Assembly: GCF_030814475.1 (NCBI RefSeq)
Contig: NZ_JAUSVF010000001.1
Location: 703,001-767,000 of the forward strand
Direction of reading: 5' to 3'
DNA from: Pararhizobium capsulatum DSM 1112
Lineage (GTDB): Bacteria > Pseudomonadota > Alphaproteobacteria > Rhizobiales > Rhizobiaceae
Length of the DNA: 64,000 nt
Both the position numbers and the translations under genes were made by a program. The notes beneath the pieces were generated by a model. It was not told the DNA's origin and ran no database searches. It was given only the letters and a program-made list of their open reading frames with translations. Numbering within the stretch: the first letter of the stretch is position 1; the number at the start of each line of letters is the position of its first letter. Below, one piece after another: positions 8,392 to 16,095 of the stretch.

Positions 8392-9057
8392 TTGGAAACC
8401 GAACTCTATCTGCCGATCAAGCGGTTTCTCGAAGCGGCCGGCTATGCAGTCAAGGGCGAAATCGGCGGCTGCGATATCGTCGGCCTCGGTGCCGATGATC
8501 CGCCCGTTGTCGTCATCTGCGAACTGAAGCTCTCCTTCAATCTCGAACTCGTGCTGCAGGCGGTTGATCGCGCAGCAGCAAGCGATGAGGTCTGGATCGC
8601 CGCCCGCGTCTCGGCAAAAGGCAAGGGCCGCGAGCGAGACCGCCGCTTTCGCGATCTCTGCCGTCGCCTGGGCTTCGGCATGCTCGGCGTTTCCGATCTC
8701 GGCGTGGTCGATATCCTCGTCAGTCCGGCTGCGATCCTCCCGCGCAAGAACACCAAACGCCGCTCCCGTCTGGTTGCCGAGCATCAACGCCGCAAGGGCG
8801 ACCCGACCGGTGGCGGCGCCACCCGCCAGCCGATCATGACGGCCTATCGCCAGCGCACCCTCGACATGGCCCGCCTGCTCGAAGCCGGCCCGCTGCGCCC
8901 GCGCGACCTCAAGGCCGCCGCTCCCGATGCCGCCGCCATCCTCCTGCGCAACGTCTATGGCTGGTTCGACCGGCTCGACCGCGGCATCTATGGCCTCAAT
9001 GACACAGGGCGCGCGGCGATTGCCCGCTGGCCCGGCATCGCCGCCGTCGAAGATTGA
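8392..9057 (+). CDS. DUF2161 protein, putative PD-(D/E)XK phosphodiesterase
   Basis: A 221-residue soluble protein resembling the DUF2161 family. The N-terminal 100 residues have the layout of a restriction-endonuclease-like fold: an acidic residue in GGCDIVGL (near residue 28) followed by a strand with VVVICELKLSF, where E-L-K matches the (D/E)-x-K part of the catalytic motif. The C-terminal 80 residues are winged-helix-like (LRPRDLKAAAPDAAAILLRNVYGWF). Start is TTG at 8392. It follows the SDR gene by 22 bp. A nuclease role is inference from the fold; no partner gene of a known defence system lies beside it. Confidence 0.65.
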   Translation: METELYLPIKRFLEAAGYAVKGEIGGCDIVGLGADDPPVVVICELKLSFNLELVLQAVDRAAASDEVWIAARVSAKGKGRERDRRFRDLCRRLGFGMLGVSDLGVVDILVSPAAILPRKNTKRRSRLVAEHQRRKGDPTGGGATRQPIMTAYRQRTLDMARLLEAGPLRPRDLKAAAPDAAAILLRNVYGWFDRLDRGIYGLNDTGRAAIARWPGIAAVED

Positions 9058-9099
9058 CAATTCCTCACATGCGCAACCATAGTCTGCGCCATTGAGCGG

Positions 9100-12000
9100 G
9101 TGTTTTCTGCGGTGTTGGGGATGAGGGTTTGTATTGCCGTCGTTGCGGCACTGGGGAGCATATTGCCGATCGCGGCGTCTGCAAGGGCGGATGTCGTCGC
9201 GCGTCCGTCCACCGCCGAAGGCTCCGTCATTTCGCGCAAGTCGGGCGAAGAAGCGCGCTTCATCGAACTCCACAATTGGCGTGGTGTGGATGTCGATCAG
9301 GCGCTGCTTGCCGGGGATATCCTGCGCACCAACGCCGTAGGGCGTCTGGCCATCCTTTTTGCTGACGATACGCAAGTGCGTATGGGGCGGAACACCACCC
9401 TCGTCGTCAAGTCGATCAATACCAGCGCCGATAGCCGCCTGGAGCTTCAGGGCGGTACCATCTGGGCTCGCGCCAAACGCGGTGGCAATGGCATTGCGGT
9501 TGATACGCCGGCAGCCGCCGCCGCTATCCGCGGCACGGACTGGACGTTGACGGTCGAAGGCGATCACACCACGCTCTCCGTCTTGGAAGGCTCCGTGTCG
9601 CTCTCCAACCCACAAGGCTCCGTCACGGTTGCGAGAGGCGAGGGTGCCACGGTTTCGATCGGTCAGGCGCCGCGCAAATATACGCTCGTCAATCTGGAAG
9701 AGCGCGAGCAGATCCTGCTGTACAGCGAGCTCCGCGGCATTTTCTCAGGTCTGGCGGTCAGCAACCGCAAACCCGCAGCACTGCGGGCCGAGCGGGCACG
9801 CATCCTTGCGCTTGGCGAGAATGTCCGCAGCCCGGAAGACCGCGTGCTGCTGGCGGAAGCCGCGCTTGAATATGACGGCTTTGCCGCGGCAAAGGCGGCT
9901 CTCGCCTCCCTGCCACGGCCATTGCCCTCTCCACTCGAGGCCCGTGCCAAGCTGGTCGAGGCGATGATTGCCGGCGATGACCTGCGTTATGAGCAAGCCG
10001 CAAACCTCTTCCGCGCCGCCATGCCGGGCCTCAGCCGCGATCGCCGCGCATCAGCCGCATACGGCCTCTGGTTTGCCGAAGCGCTTGCCAATCCCGACCG
10101 GCAGCTCCCCCCGCCAAACATCGCCAGTTACGACGACAGCCCCGTCGCCATCCTCGCTCAGGCCTCCGTCATCGCCAACGACCGCGGAATGGCCGCCGCG
10201 ATCGATTTCCTCAAGGCTGCCGAGAAGCGCTTTCCTGACGACGCCCGCCTGCCGACCGCCATTGCCGGCCTTGCCTTCGAACTCGACCGCCGGGACGAGG
10301 TGCGCGAGGCTCTCGCCCGCGCCCTGGCGCTTGATCCCGATAGTCCGGCAGCGCTCCTGACCAGCGCGCGTTTCCGCACGGCCATCGACAGCGATCTCGA
10401 TGGCGCGCTGGCCGAGTTGGAGCACGCCGTAAAGGTGGCGCCGGGGGCGGATGCTGTCTGGAACGAGATCGGTATCGTCCAGAGTGATCGCAACGCCATC
10501 GTCGAGGCCGATGATGCCCATCGCCGGGCGATCGAGCTTAATCCACAGAACGCCGCGCTCTATGCCAACTATGCCCGTTTCCTGATGGACAACGAGCAGA
10601 TCAGGGCGGCGAAGTCGGCGCTCGATATTGCCGAAAAGCTCGATGCCAAGTCCTATGCCGTTCTTGCCGCCAAGGGGCGTTATCTCCTGCGCATGGGTCA
10701 GACGGATGAAGGCGAGCGCACGCTGCTCGAAGCTTCCTCGATCAATCCGACTTATGGCGACAGCCTGATCGGCCTTGCGATTGCCGCCTATCAGTTGGGC
10801 AATGAGGAAGAAGCGATCCAGGCGCTCGACAATGCCGATCGCTATGAAAACGACAACCCCTCCATCCCGTTGATCCGCTCCGGTATCGCGCTCGACCAGT
10901 TCCGGGCCGATGAGGCGATCATACAGGCGCGCGAGGCGCTGAAACGCCGCCAGGCGCGCGGCGGCTATTACAGCGGCTACGATGCCAACCGGCAGGTCAC
11001 GTCCTTCCTCGGCATCACCCTCGACAATCTGGGCTTGAGCGAGTGGGGCGAGTATTACGCTGACCGCGGTTACGACCCGTTCAAGGGCTCGTCCTATCTC
11101 GACGAGGCGGATTCCGGGCGCAACACCCCGTTTAGCGGCGATGCACCGCTCCTGACCCCGCAGGAGCGCAAGCAGCCCGGCAGCTCGACCTTCTCCTCGC
11201 AGATGCAGGCCCTGATGCTCGACCCGATGGCCGTTGCCGGCGAAACCAGGCGCAATTCGCTGGAAGGACGCGCGTTCTTCGAGGCTGCTTTGACCGGTGG
11301 CGTTATGTGGGAAAAGGACGGAGATCTCGGCTGGCGCGATGATCTTCTGTTGCAGGGCACGAGCTACGCAACGGTGCCGATGAGCTACTATCTCCAGGCC
11401 GAGATGGTCCGGCCGGAAAGCCCGCGCGAAAACGACCGTGACGACCTCAAGGGCGTAAACGCCGAAATCGGCCTGCGTCCGACGCTGGAGGATAACATCT
11501 TCCTCTTCGCCAATGCGGGCCACCGCGATCAGGGCTATCCTGGTCCGGATTGGAATCCCACGCCCTATGACGTGAGCGATACCGACTTTGCCAATATCGG
11601 CATCGGCTGGGCACACACGATCTCGGATCGAAACGTCATCCAGGCCTTTGTGGCTGGAAACGACATCCGCGAGCATACGGAATTCGATTATGTCGATTTC
11701 TTTGGTGACTTGAATCAACTGAAGGAAAACACGCGGCAGCGCACTTTGACCGCGGGCATTTCTCATATGCTCGGCATAGGCCCGGTCACGCTGCGCTACG
11801 GTGCAGAAGGCAGCGTCTGGAAGGGCGACTACGACTATTCGGTTTACACCTTCTGGAATGGCGACGAATACGTCTCGCCGAATTTCGAATCCAATGGCCG
11901 TTCCGCGCGCCTTTACGCAGATGCCCTGTGGGAAATCGATCACTCGCTTCAGGTGCAGGGTGGCATCTACTACAATTGGGCGGAAGATTATGACGATTGC

Positions 12001-12717
12001 GGCTGCGTCGACCCGCGCATCGGCATCGCCTGGGCGCCAATCGAGAACCATTGGCTGCGTGCCTATTACCGCGAAGATACCAGCCTCGATTCCAGTTATA
12101 CGCTTTCGCCGATCTCCACTGTAGGCCTGGCACCGCTCGATCTGCCGCTTGTCACGACAGGTCAGTCGAAGACGGCCGCAGTCCGTTGGGATGCAGAATG
12201 GTCAGAGCGCTTCTTTACCGCGGTCGAGTATCAGCACCAGACTTTGGATGGCCTGTCGCTCCGTGTGCCGGATGTGCTCTACACCCGGTTCGGCGCCAGC
12301 GAAGGTCGTATCGATCGCCTTAATCTCAGTGCCAATTACTGGATCGGCGGCGGCTTGGGTGCTTATGGGTCTTTTACATTGATCGATAGCACAAACACGT
12401 CTCCAGGTGTTCCGGAGGATATCGGCTTGCCCTTGGTCCCGGAATACCTGGCCCAGCTGGGGCTTACCTATGTCGATCCGTCCCGTTGGACCGCAACCGT
12501 CGGCCAGACTTTTGTGGGGAAGCGCGCCGGCACCGATAGCGGCCTGGAACTCGATCCCGTCTCGCTCACCAATATCGGCGTCTCCTGGAAGTCGCCGGAT
12601 GGCCATCTCGAAACAAGCCTGCAGCTTCTCAATGTCTTCGATACGGATTTCGACGTTGCCGAGGGCGTAGCCGCCCCCGGCCGCACGCTGCTTGGCAGCA
12701 TCCGCGCGCGGTTCTAG
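9100..12717 (+). CDS. FecR-TPR-outer membrane beta-barrel fusion protein
   Basis: A 1205-residue exported protein in three parts. Residues 1-30 are a signal peptide (IAASARA before the mature part). Residues 38-185 are a FecR domain, with GDILRT, the L-x-L-x-GG-T-I-W strand, DTPAAAAAIRGTDW and VLEGSVSL. Residues 230-660 are a long alpha-helical region of TPR-like repeats (for example ALDPDSPAALL, ELNPQNAALYANYARFL). Residues 720-1205 are alternating beta strands like the barrel of a TonB-dependent receptor, ending LLNVFDTDF...IRARF with terminal Phe, but no plug domain precedes it. There is no sigma factor or anti-sigma gene beside it. Start is the GTG at 9100, or the ATG at 9121. Its function is unknown; an export or surface-assembly role is my inference. 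Confidence 0.8.
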   Translation: MFSAVLGMRVCIAVVAALGSILPIAASARADVVARPSTAEGSVISRKSGEEARFIELHNWRGVDVDQALLAGDILRTNAVGRLAILFADDTQVRMGRNTTLVVKSINTSADSRLELQGGTIWARAKRGGNGIAVDTPAAAAAIRGTDWTLTVEGDHTTLSVLEGSVSLSNPQGSVTVARGEGATVSIGQAPRKYTLVNLEEREQILLYSELRGIFSGLAVSNRKPAALRAERARILALGENVRSPEDRVLLAEAALEYDGFAAAKAALASLPRPLPSPLEARAKLVEAMIAGDDLRYEQAANLFRAAMPGLSRDRRASAAYGLWFAEALANPDRQLPPPNIASYDDSPVAILAQASVIANDRGMAAAIDFLKAAEKRFPDDARLPTAIAGLAFELDRRDEVREALARALALDPDSPAALLTSARFRTAIDSDLDGALAELEHAVKVAPGADAVWNEIGIVQSDRNAIVEADDAHRRAIELNPQNAALYANYARFLMDNEQIRAAKSALDIAEKLDAKSYAVLAAKGRYLLRMGQTDEGERTLLEASSINPTYGDSLIGLAIAAYQLGNEEEAIQALDNADRYENDNPSIPLIRSGIALDQFRADEAIIQAREALKRRQARGGYYSGYDANRQVTSFLGITLDNLGLSEWGEYYADRGYDPFKGSSYLDEADSGRNTPFSGDAPLLTPQERKQPGSSTFSSQMQALMLDPMAVAGETRRNSLEGRAFFEAALTGGVMWEKDGDLGWRDDLLLQGTSYATVPMSYYLQAEMVRPESPRENDRDDLKGVNAEIGLRPTLEDNIFLFANAGHRDQGYPGPDWNPTPYDVSDTDFANIGIGWAHTISDRNVIQAFVAGNDIREHTEFDYVDFFGDLNQLKENTRQRTLTAGISHMLGIGPVTLRYGAEGSVWKGDYDYSVYTFWNGDEYVSPNFESNGRSARLYADALWEIDHSLQVQGGIYYNWAEDYDDCGCVDPRIGIAWAPIENHWLRAYYREDTSLDSSYTLSPISTVGLAPLDLPLVTTGQSKTAAVRWDAEWSERFFTAVEYQHQTLDGLSLRVPDVLYTRFGASEGRIDRLNLSANYWIGGGLGAYGSFTLIDSTNTSPGVPEDIGLPLVPEYLAQLGLTYVDPSRWTATVGQTFVGKRAGTDSGLELDPVSLTNIGVSWKSPDGHLETSLQLLNVFDTDFDVAEGVAAPGRTLLGSIRARF

Positions 12718-12862
12718 GTCGAATTTGCGTTGCTCCTCAAGAGCCGGCCATTGCTTGATTGAGCCCGGGGATATGTGGAAATAAACAAAATAGGCCTTGA
12801 GCGAAAAACCACGTTCGGCACTAGAGAAATCCCGCGTGTCGCTTCCCATATGCCTACTGCAT

Positions 12863-12955
12863 AATTCCTTAAACCGGAATCGGTTCAAGGATAAAATTAT
12901 GCAGCAGAAGGTTACAGCGACCTCGGTGCCTCATATATGAGGCACGGCGCTGTAA
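12863..12955. repeat. Rhizobial-type palindromic intergenic repeat
   Basis: Within the 280-bp spacer before the GST gene, ACCGG-AAT-CGGT-like sequence is followed by a nested inverted repeat: outer arms TTACAGCG (12912-12919) and CGCTGTAA (12948-12955) enclose the perfect 20-bp palindrome GTGCCTCATATATGAGGCAC (12926-12945). The layout resembles intergenic repeats common in Rhizobium genomes, judged from memory and not by a search. Confidence 0.75.
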
Positions 12956-12997
12956 TGTGCTTCCAAGCACATCGCTCAGTAAATAAGGACCGATTTC

Positions 12998-13903
12998 ATG
13001 ACCGATAAATCCCCCGCCGATAATTTCCCCGCCGGCTACGAAGTTCCCAAGGTCTGGACCTGGGACAAGGGCAATGGCGGCCAGTTTGCCAATATCAACC
13101 GCCCGATCGCCGGCCCGACCCATGACAAGGATCTGCCGGTCGGCAAGCATCCCCTGCAGCTCTATTCGCTGGCGACGCCGAATGGCGTGAAGGTAACTAT
13201 CATGCTGGAAGAGCTTCTGGCTGCCGGCCATACGGGCGCGGAATACGACGCCTGGCTGACCAGGATCGGCGAAGGTGACCAGTTCGGTTCCGGCTTTGTC
13301 GACGTCAACCCGAATTCGAAGATCCCGGCTTTGATGGACCATTCGACGCCGGAGCCGACCCGCGTCTTCGAAAGCGGCTCGATCCTGCTGTATCTTGCCA
13401 ACAAGTTCGATGCCTTCCTGCCCAAGGACCACAAGGCGCATACCGAAACGATGAACTGGCTGTTCTGGCAGATGGCCTCGGCACCCTATCTCGGCGGCGG
13501 TTTCGGTCATTTCTATGCCTATGCTCCGATGCATATCAAATACGCCATCGATCGGTTTTCGATGGAGGTGAAGCGCCAGCTCGACGTCCTCGACCGGCAT
13601 CTGGCCGACAACCGCTATATGGTAGGCTCCGAATATTCGATCGCCGACATCGCCATCTGGCCCTGGTACGGCAGTCTGGCGCTCGGCAAGCAGTATGGCG
13701 AATCCGGCGCCTTCCTTGAGGTCGAGAGCTACAGGAACCTGCAGCGCTGGACGGCTGAAATTGCCGAGCGCCCGGCGGTCACGCGCGGCCGTATCGTCAA
13801 TCGTGCTTTCGGCGAGCCTTCGGAACAGCTACACGAACGTCACGATAGCTCGGATTTTGAAACGAAGACGCAAGACAAGATTGCCCAAGGCGCAGCGAGC
13901 TGA
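12998..13903 (+). CDS. yghU: YghU-type glutathione S-transferase
   Basis: A 301-residue cytosolic enzyme of the YghU/nu-class GST family (E. coli YghU is 288 residues and reduces disulfides with bound glutathione). After a family-specific N-terminal extension (YEVPKVWTW, NRPIAGPTHDKDLPVGKHPLQLYS), the thioredoxin-like domain runs to about residue 135, with the glutathione-binding segment KIPAL and ESGSILLYLA. The helical domain follows, including SIADIAIWPWYG. The start ATG is clear. It lies 22 bp upstream of a small unknown gene and may share its transcript. Confidence 0.9.
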   Translation: MTDKSPADNFPAGYEVPKVWTWDKGNGGQFANINRPIAGPTHDKDLPVGKHPLQLYSLATPNGVKVTIMLEELLAAGHTGAEYDAWLTRIGEGDQFGSGFVDVNPNSKIPALMDHSTPEPTRVFESGSILLYLANKFDAFLPKDHKAHTETMNWLFWQMASAPYLGGGFGHFYAYAPMHIKYAIDRFSMEVKRQLDVLDRHLADNRYMVGSEYSIADIAIWPWYGSLALGKQYGESGAFLEVESYRNLQRWTAEIAERPAVTRGRIVNRAFGEPSEQLHERHDSSDFETKTQDKIAQGAAS

Positions 13904-13925
13904 CGCCAGGATTGAGGAGAATATG

Positions 13926-14303
13926 ATGGCCAGACCGCCCGAAATGACGAAACACAGGGGTTTCCCCTCCGGCATGCCGGGCCATGGCCATCACTTCACC
14001 ATCCGCCGGGCAAATGAGAAGGGGGCAACGCCGCTCAAGGCATTGGCTCGCCTTGCACGCCCGAACACGATCGAGCAGAAGGTGGATGCCGCCTTCCTGC
14101 ACGCGCTGTGGCATCATTTCGGCAACGAGCCCTTCGAACGCGGCAATCTCGATGCCGGCCGTCTCAATCTCCTTTTTGGTCGTGAAGTCGTGCCGGCGGA
14201 AACCCCCTTCGACCCCACGTCCTACGAAGCCTTGCTTGTCATCGACGAACGGGTTGGTCGCAAGAACTTCCCGGAAGCGTTCGAAGATGTGTTCGAGGTG
14301 TGA
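13926..14303 (+). CDS. Hypothetical protein (125 residues)
   Basis: A soluble, basic 125-residue protein I do not recognise. It has no signal peptide or membrane segment, a Gly/His-rich patch (GMPGHGHHF) near the N terminus and an acidic C terminus. AGGAG at 13915-13919 is 6 bases before the ATG at 13926, which I prefer to the ATG at 13923. It follows yghU by 22 bp, suggesting cotranscription. Confidence 0.65.
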   Translation: MARPPEMTKHRGFPSGMPGHGHHFTIRRANEKGATPLKALARLARPNTIEQKVDAAFLHALWHHFGNEPFERGNLDAGRLNLLFGREVVPAETPFDPTSYEALLVIDERVGRKNFPEAFEDVFEV

Positions 14304-14530
14304 TCTCCCTTGTTCTGAAGGTCGGCATCGGTGCCATCGCCCGGAATCACTGCGGCGTGACACCCCTCTCGAACTCCTTGAAGAGCGCATCGGAAGCTGT
14401 TGAGACGCTGATTAATCACTCCCCATAAATAGTAGTTCAGAAATGCTGAAAATACCGCATCCTATGGATGTGCTCAGTGATTCGCCCCAGGTGGCCGCGT
14501 TCAGGTCGGATAGGTGAGCCGAACGATTTC

Positions 14531-14545
14531 GCTAAATGATTTAGC
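14531..14545. promoter_or_regulatory. Perfect 15-bp palindrome upstream of a small gene
   Basis: GCTAAAT-G-ATTTAGC is exactly symmetric and ends 14 bases before the ATG at 14560. It could be an operator or a small hairpin that affects translation. No regulator can be assigned. Confidence 0.4.
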
Positions 14546-14559
14546 CGGGGGAAGGCGCA

Positions 14560-14748
14560 ATGCACAAGCGCGATGAAGTCGAGAACTGGGCAGTTCACAG
14601 GGCACAGCAGATTGTAATGCGGGAAGGTATGGACCTCGTGCTTTCGGCACGGGATCTTGATCCCAAGATCATCCGCATCCGGGGCAAGCAGCTCGCCATG
14701 GCAATCGCGACCTCGCTCGTCGAGGCGTCCGCCGTCCAGGCCGATTGA
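14560..14748 (+). CDS. Small hypothetical protein (62 residues)
   Basis: A 62-residue soluble protein beginning at an ATG with GGGGGAAGG upstream. It is amphipathic and mostly helical, with a short basic beta-like stretch (KIIRIRGKQLA). Codon use matches its neighbours. The family is not recognised. Confidence 0.6.
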   Translation: MHKRDEVENWAVHRAQQIVMREGMDLVLSARDLDPKIIRIRGKQLAMAIATSLVEASAVQAD

Positions 14749-14864
14749 TACCGGGCAGGGAAGGGCGCGGGGGCGAACTTCTCTGGCAACCCCCTAAATC
14801 TGACAATTGTTATTGCGATCGCCGTAGCTACACTCGAACAGCGAGTTGCAACGGGGGTTGTGCA

Positions 14865-15080
14865 ATGTCTTTCCTTTCGGATATGGCGCTTGAGCAGAGC
14901 GAAATCGAAGTCGTATTCGGCGCGCTCGAAGAGTGGTGCCAAAAGACGAATGTGAAGATCGACAGCCCAGACGGGCGCGATGTCGCAACCGTGATGCTCG
15001 GCCTCTACAAGACCGGCCACAACAGCAAGCCGGCGATCCTGGAAGCCATGCTCAAGGTCAACGGCCTGGAGCAGGTTTGA
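14865..15080 (+). CDS. Small hypothetical protein (71 residues)
   Basis: A 71-residue acidic, helical protein starting at ATG 14865 with a G-rich ribosome binding site (ACGGGGG). It lacks membrane segments or known motifs. It lies just upstream of the HxlR-type regulator but is separated from it by a candidate operator, so it is probably a separate unit. Confidence 0.6.
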   Translation: MSFLSDMALEQSEIEVVFGALEEWCQKTNVKIDSPDGRDVATVMLGLYKTGHNSKPAILEAMLKVNGLEQV

Positions 15081-15106
15081 GCAACGTCCTTTCGGTGACG
15101 AGGGCT

Positions 15107-15123
15107 ACTTGCATGGTGCAAGT
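15107..15123. promoter_or_regulatory. Candidate HxlR autoregulatory operator
   Basis: The 17-bp palindrome ACTTGCA-TGG-TGCAAGT lies 20 bp before the start of the HxlR regulator gene. Its ACTTGCAT half recurs inside the larger palindrome at 16005-16033 before the MFS gene. Confidence 0.5.
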
Positions 15124-15143
15124 CGAGTTTCTATATTCGACCC

Positions 15144-15590
15144 ATGCAGCGCAAGAATTTCGATGAGATGAATTGCCCGATTGCCCGCACCCTCGACAGG
15201 GTGGGGGAGTGGTGGAGCATTCTCATCCTGCGCGACGCCTTTTTCGGCCGCACCCGCTTCGACGAGTTCCAGAAGAGCACCGGCATCGCACCCAATATCC
15301 TGACGCGACGGCTGAAATCCCTGGTCGAGGCCGGCCTGCTGGAGAAGCGCGCCTACCAGGAGCGCCCCACTCGCTATGAGTATATCCTGACCGACATGGG
15401 CCGCGATTTGCAGCCCCTGTTGATCGCCCTTTCCGATTTTGGCAACCGCTATTTCGCCGACCGCGGCGTCACCATGCAGATCACCGACAAATCCACGGGC
15501 AACCTCGCCATCCCCACCTACGTCGATGCCGCCACAGGCAAGACAATCGACCCCGCCAGCTTTGCCATTCGCTCGGTCCGCCAGCGCTAA
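15144..15590 (+). CDS. HxlR family transcriptional regulator
   Basis: A 148-residue winged-helix regulator of the HxlR family. The signature CPIARTLDRVGEWWSILILRDAF opens residues 11-33; the recognition helix lies in FQKSTGIAPNILTRRLKSLVEAGLL and the wing in RYEYILTDMGRDL. Family members are small dimeric regulators that often sense reactive aldehydes, quinones or oxidants and act on a neighbouring gene. The Cys at residue 11, conserved in many sensing members, is present. The MFS transporter gene downstream is the likely target. No strong ribosome binding site is seen. Confidence 0.9.
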   Translation: MQRKNFDEMNCPIARTLDRVGEWWSILILRDAFFGRTRFDEFQKSTGIAPNILTRRLKSLVEAGLLEKRAYQERPTRYEYILTDMGRDLQPLLIALSDFGNRYFADRGVTMQITDKSTGNLAIPTYVDAATGKTIDPASFAIRSVRQR

Positions 15591-15591
15591 A

Positions 15592-15660
15592 GCATGTCGC
15601 GCAAAAGTGCGCAGCGGTTTTGCGACAACGACATGCGTAAAAACAGACACTTAAAGCGCT
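15592..15660. repeat. Rhizobial-type intergenic repeat with hairpin
   Basis: GCATGTCG (15592-15599) pairs with CGACATGC (15629-15636) around GCGCAAAAGTGCGC- and TTTTGCG-like inner arms, and is followed by a TTAAAGCGCT tail. This resembles a short interspersed element common in Rhizobium spacers (recalled, not searched). It begins right after the HxlR stop codon and could also act as its 3' end hairpin. Confidence 0.7.
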
Positions 15661-16004
15661 AGGCGTGAATCTGAAAGATCGCGACGCGCTTTAAGGGCCG
15701 TTGCACTGCGCGACGGTCGCGTTGAAAAGGCGTGTTCCCGATATGCCCGTAACAATCTGGAAGGCGTTGGCAAAACTGGCGGCTGCCCAAGCCCGCTCTT
15801 CATCCTCCTTGCTTGCGGGGAGAGGCCAGCGGCAAGAGAATACTGTGGCTATTGCCGGAGTTCGTCGTCCTCGGTCTCCAACGCCCTGCCGAGCGCTACA
15901 CCAATGCTGGCCGTCCCCTATAGGCTGGCTCCCTGAACATTATCTCCCCTCTCTCCGAACGTTCTTGCTGAAGGGAGACTTAACTCCGCTCCACCATTTT
16001 CGCA

Positions 16005-16033
16005 GTAGTTACTTGCATTATGAAAGTAACTAC
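16005..16033. promoter_or_regulatory. Perfect inverted repeat upstream of MFS gene, candidate HxlR operator
   Basis: GTAGTTACTT (16005-16014) and AAGTAACTAC (16024-16033) are exact reverse complements separated by 9 bp. It lies 62 bp before the MFS start and contains ACTTGCAT, also found in the palindrome upstream of the HxlR gene. Confidence 0.6.
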
Positions 16034-16095
16034 CTTATACAGCGCCACTCAAACTGCGCGTCACCCGCCGCCAACCGCCAAACGGGAGATATTGA

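Larger units (their letters stand above)
15591..16095. other. 505-bp spacer between HxlR and MFS genes
   Basis: The left end holds the interspersed repeat and the right end holds the palindrome at 16005-16033. Between them (about 15700-16000) I see no gene or clear signal. The open frames crossing this stretch overlap the MFS gene in another frame and are not credible. Confidence 0.5.

Noticed and set aside
9100..12717. Anti-sigma FecR regulator or ordinary TonB receptor
   Set aside because: It lacks the cytoplasmic anti-sigma segment, a neighbouring sigma gene and a plug domain.
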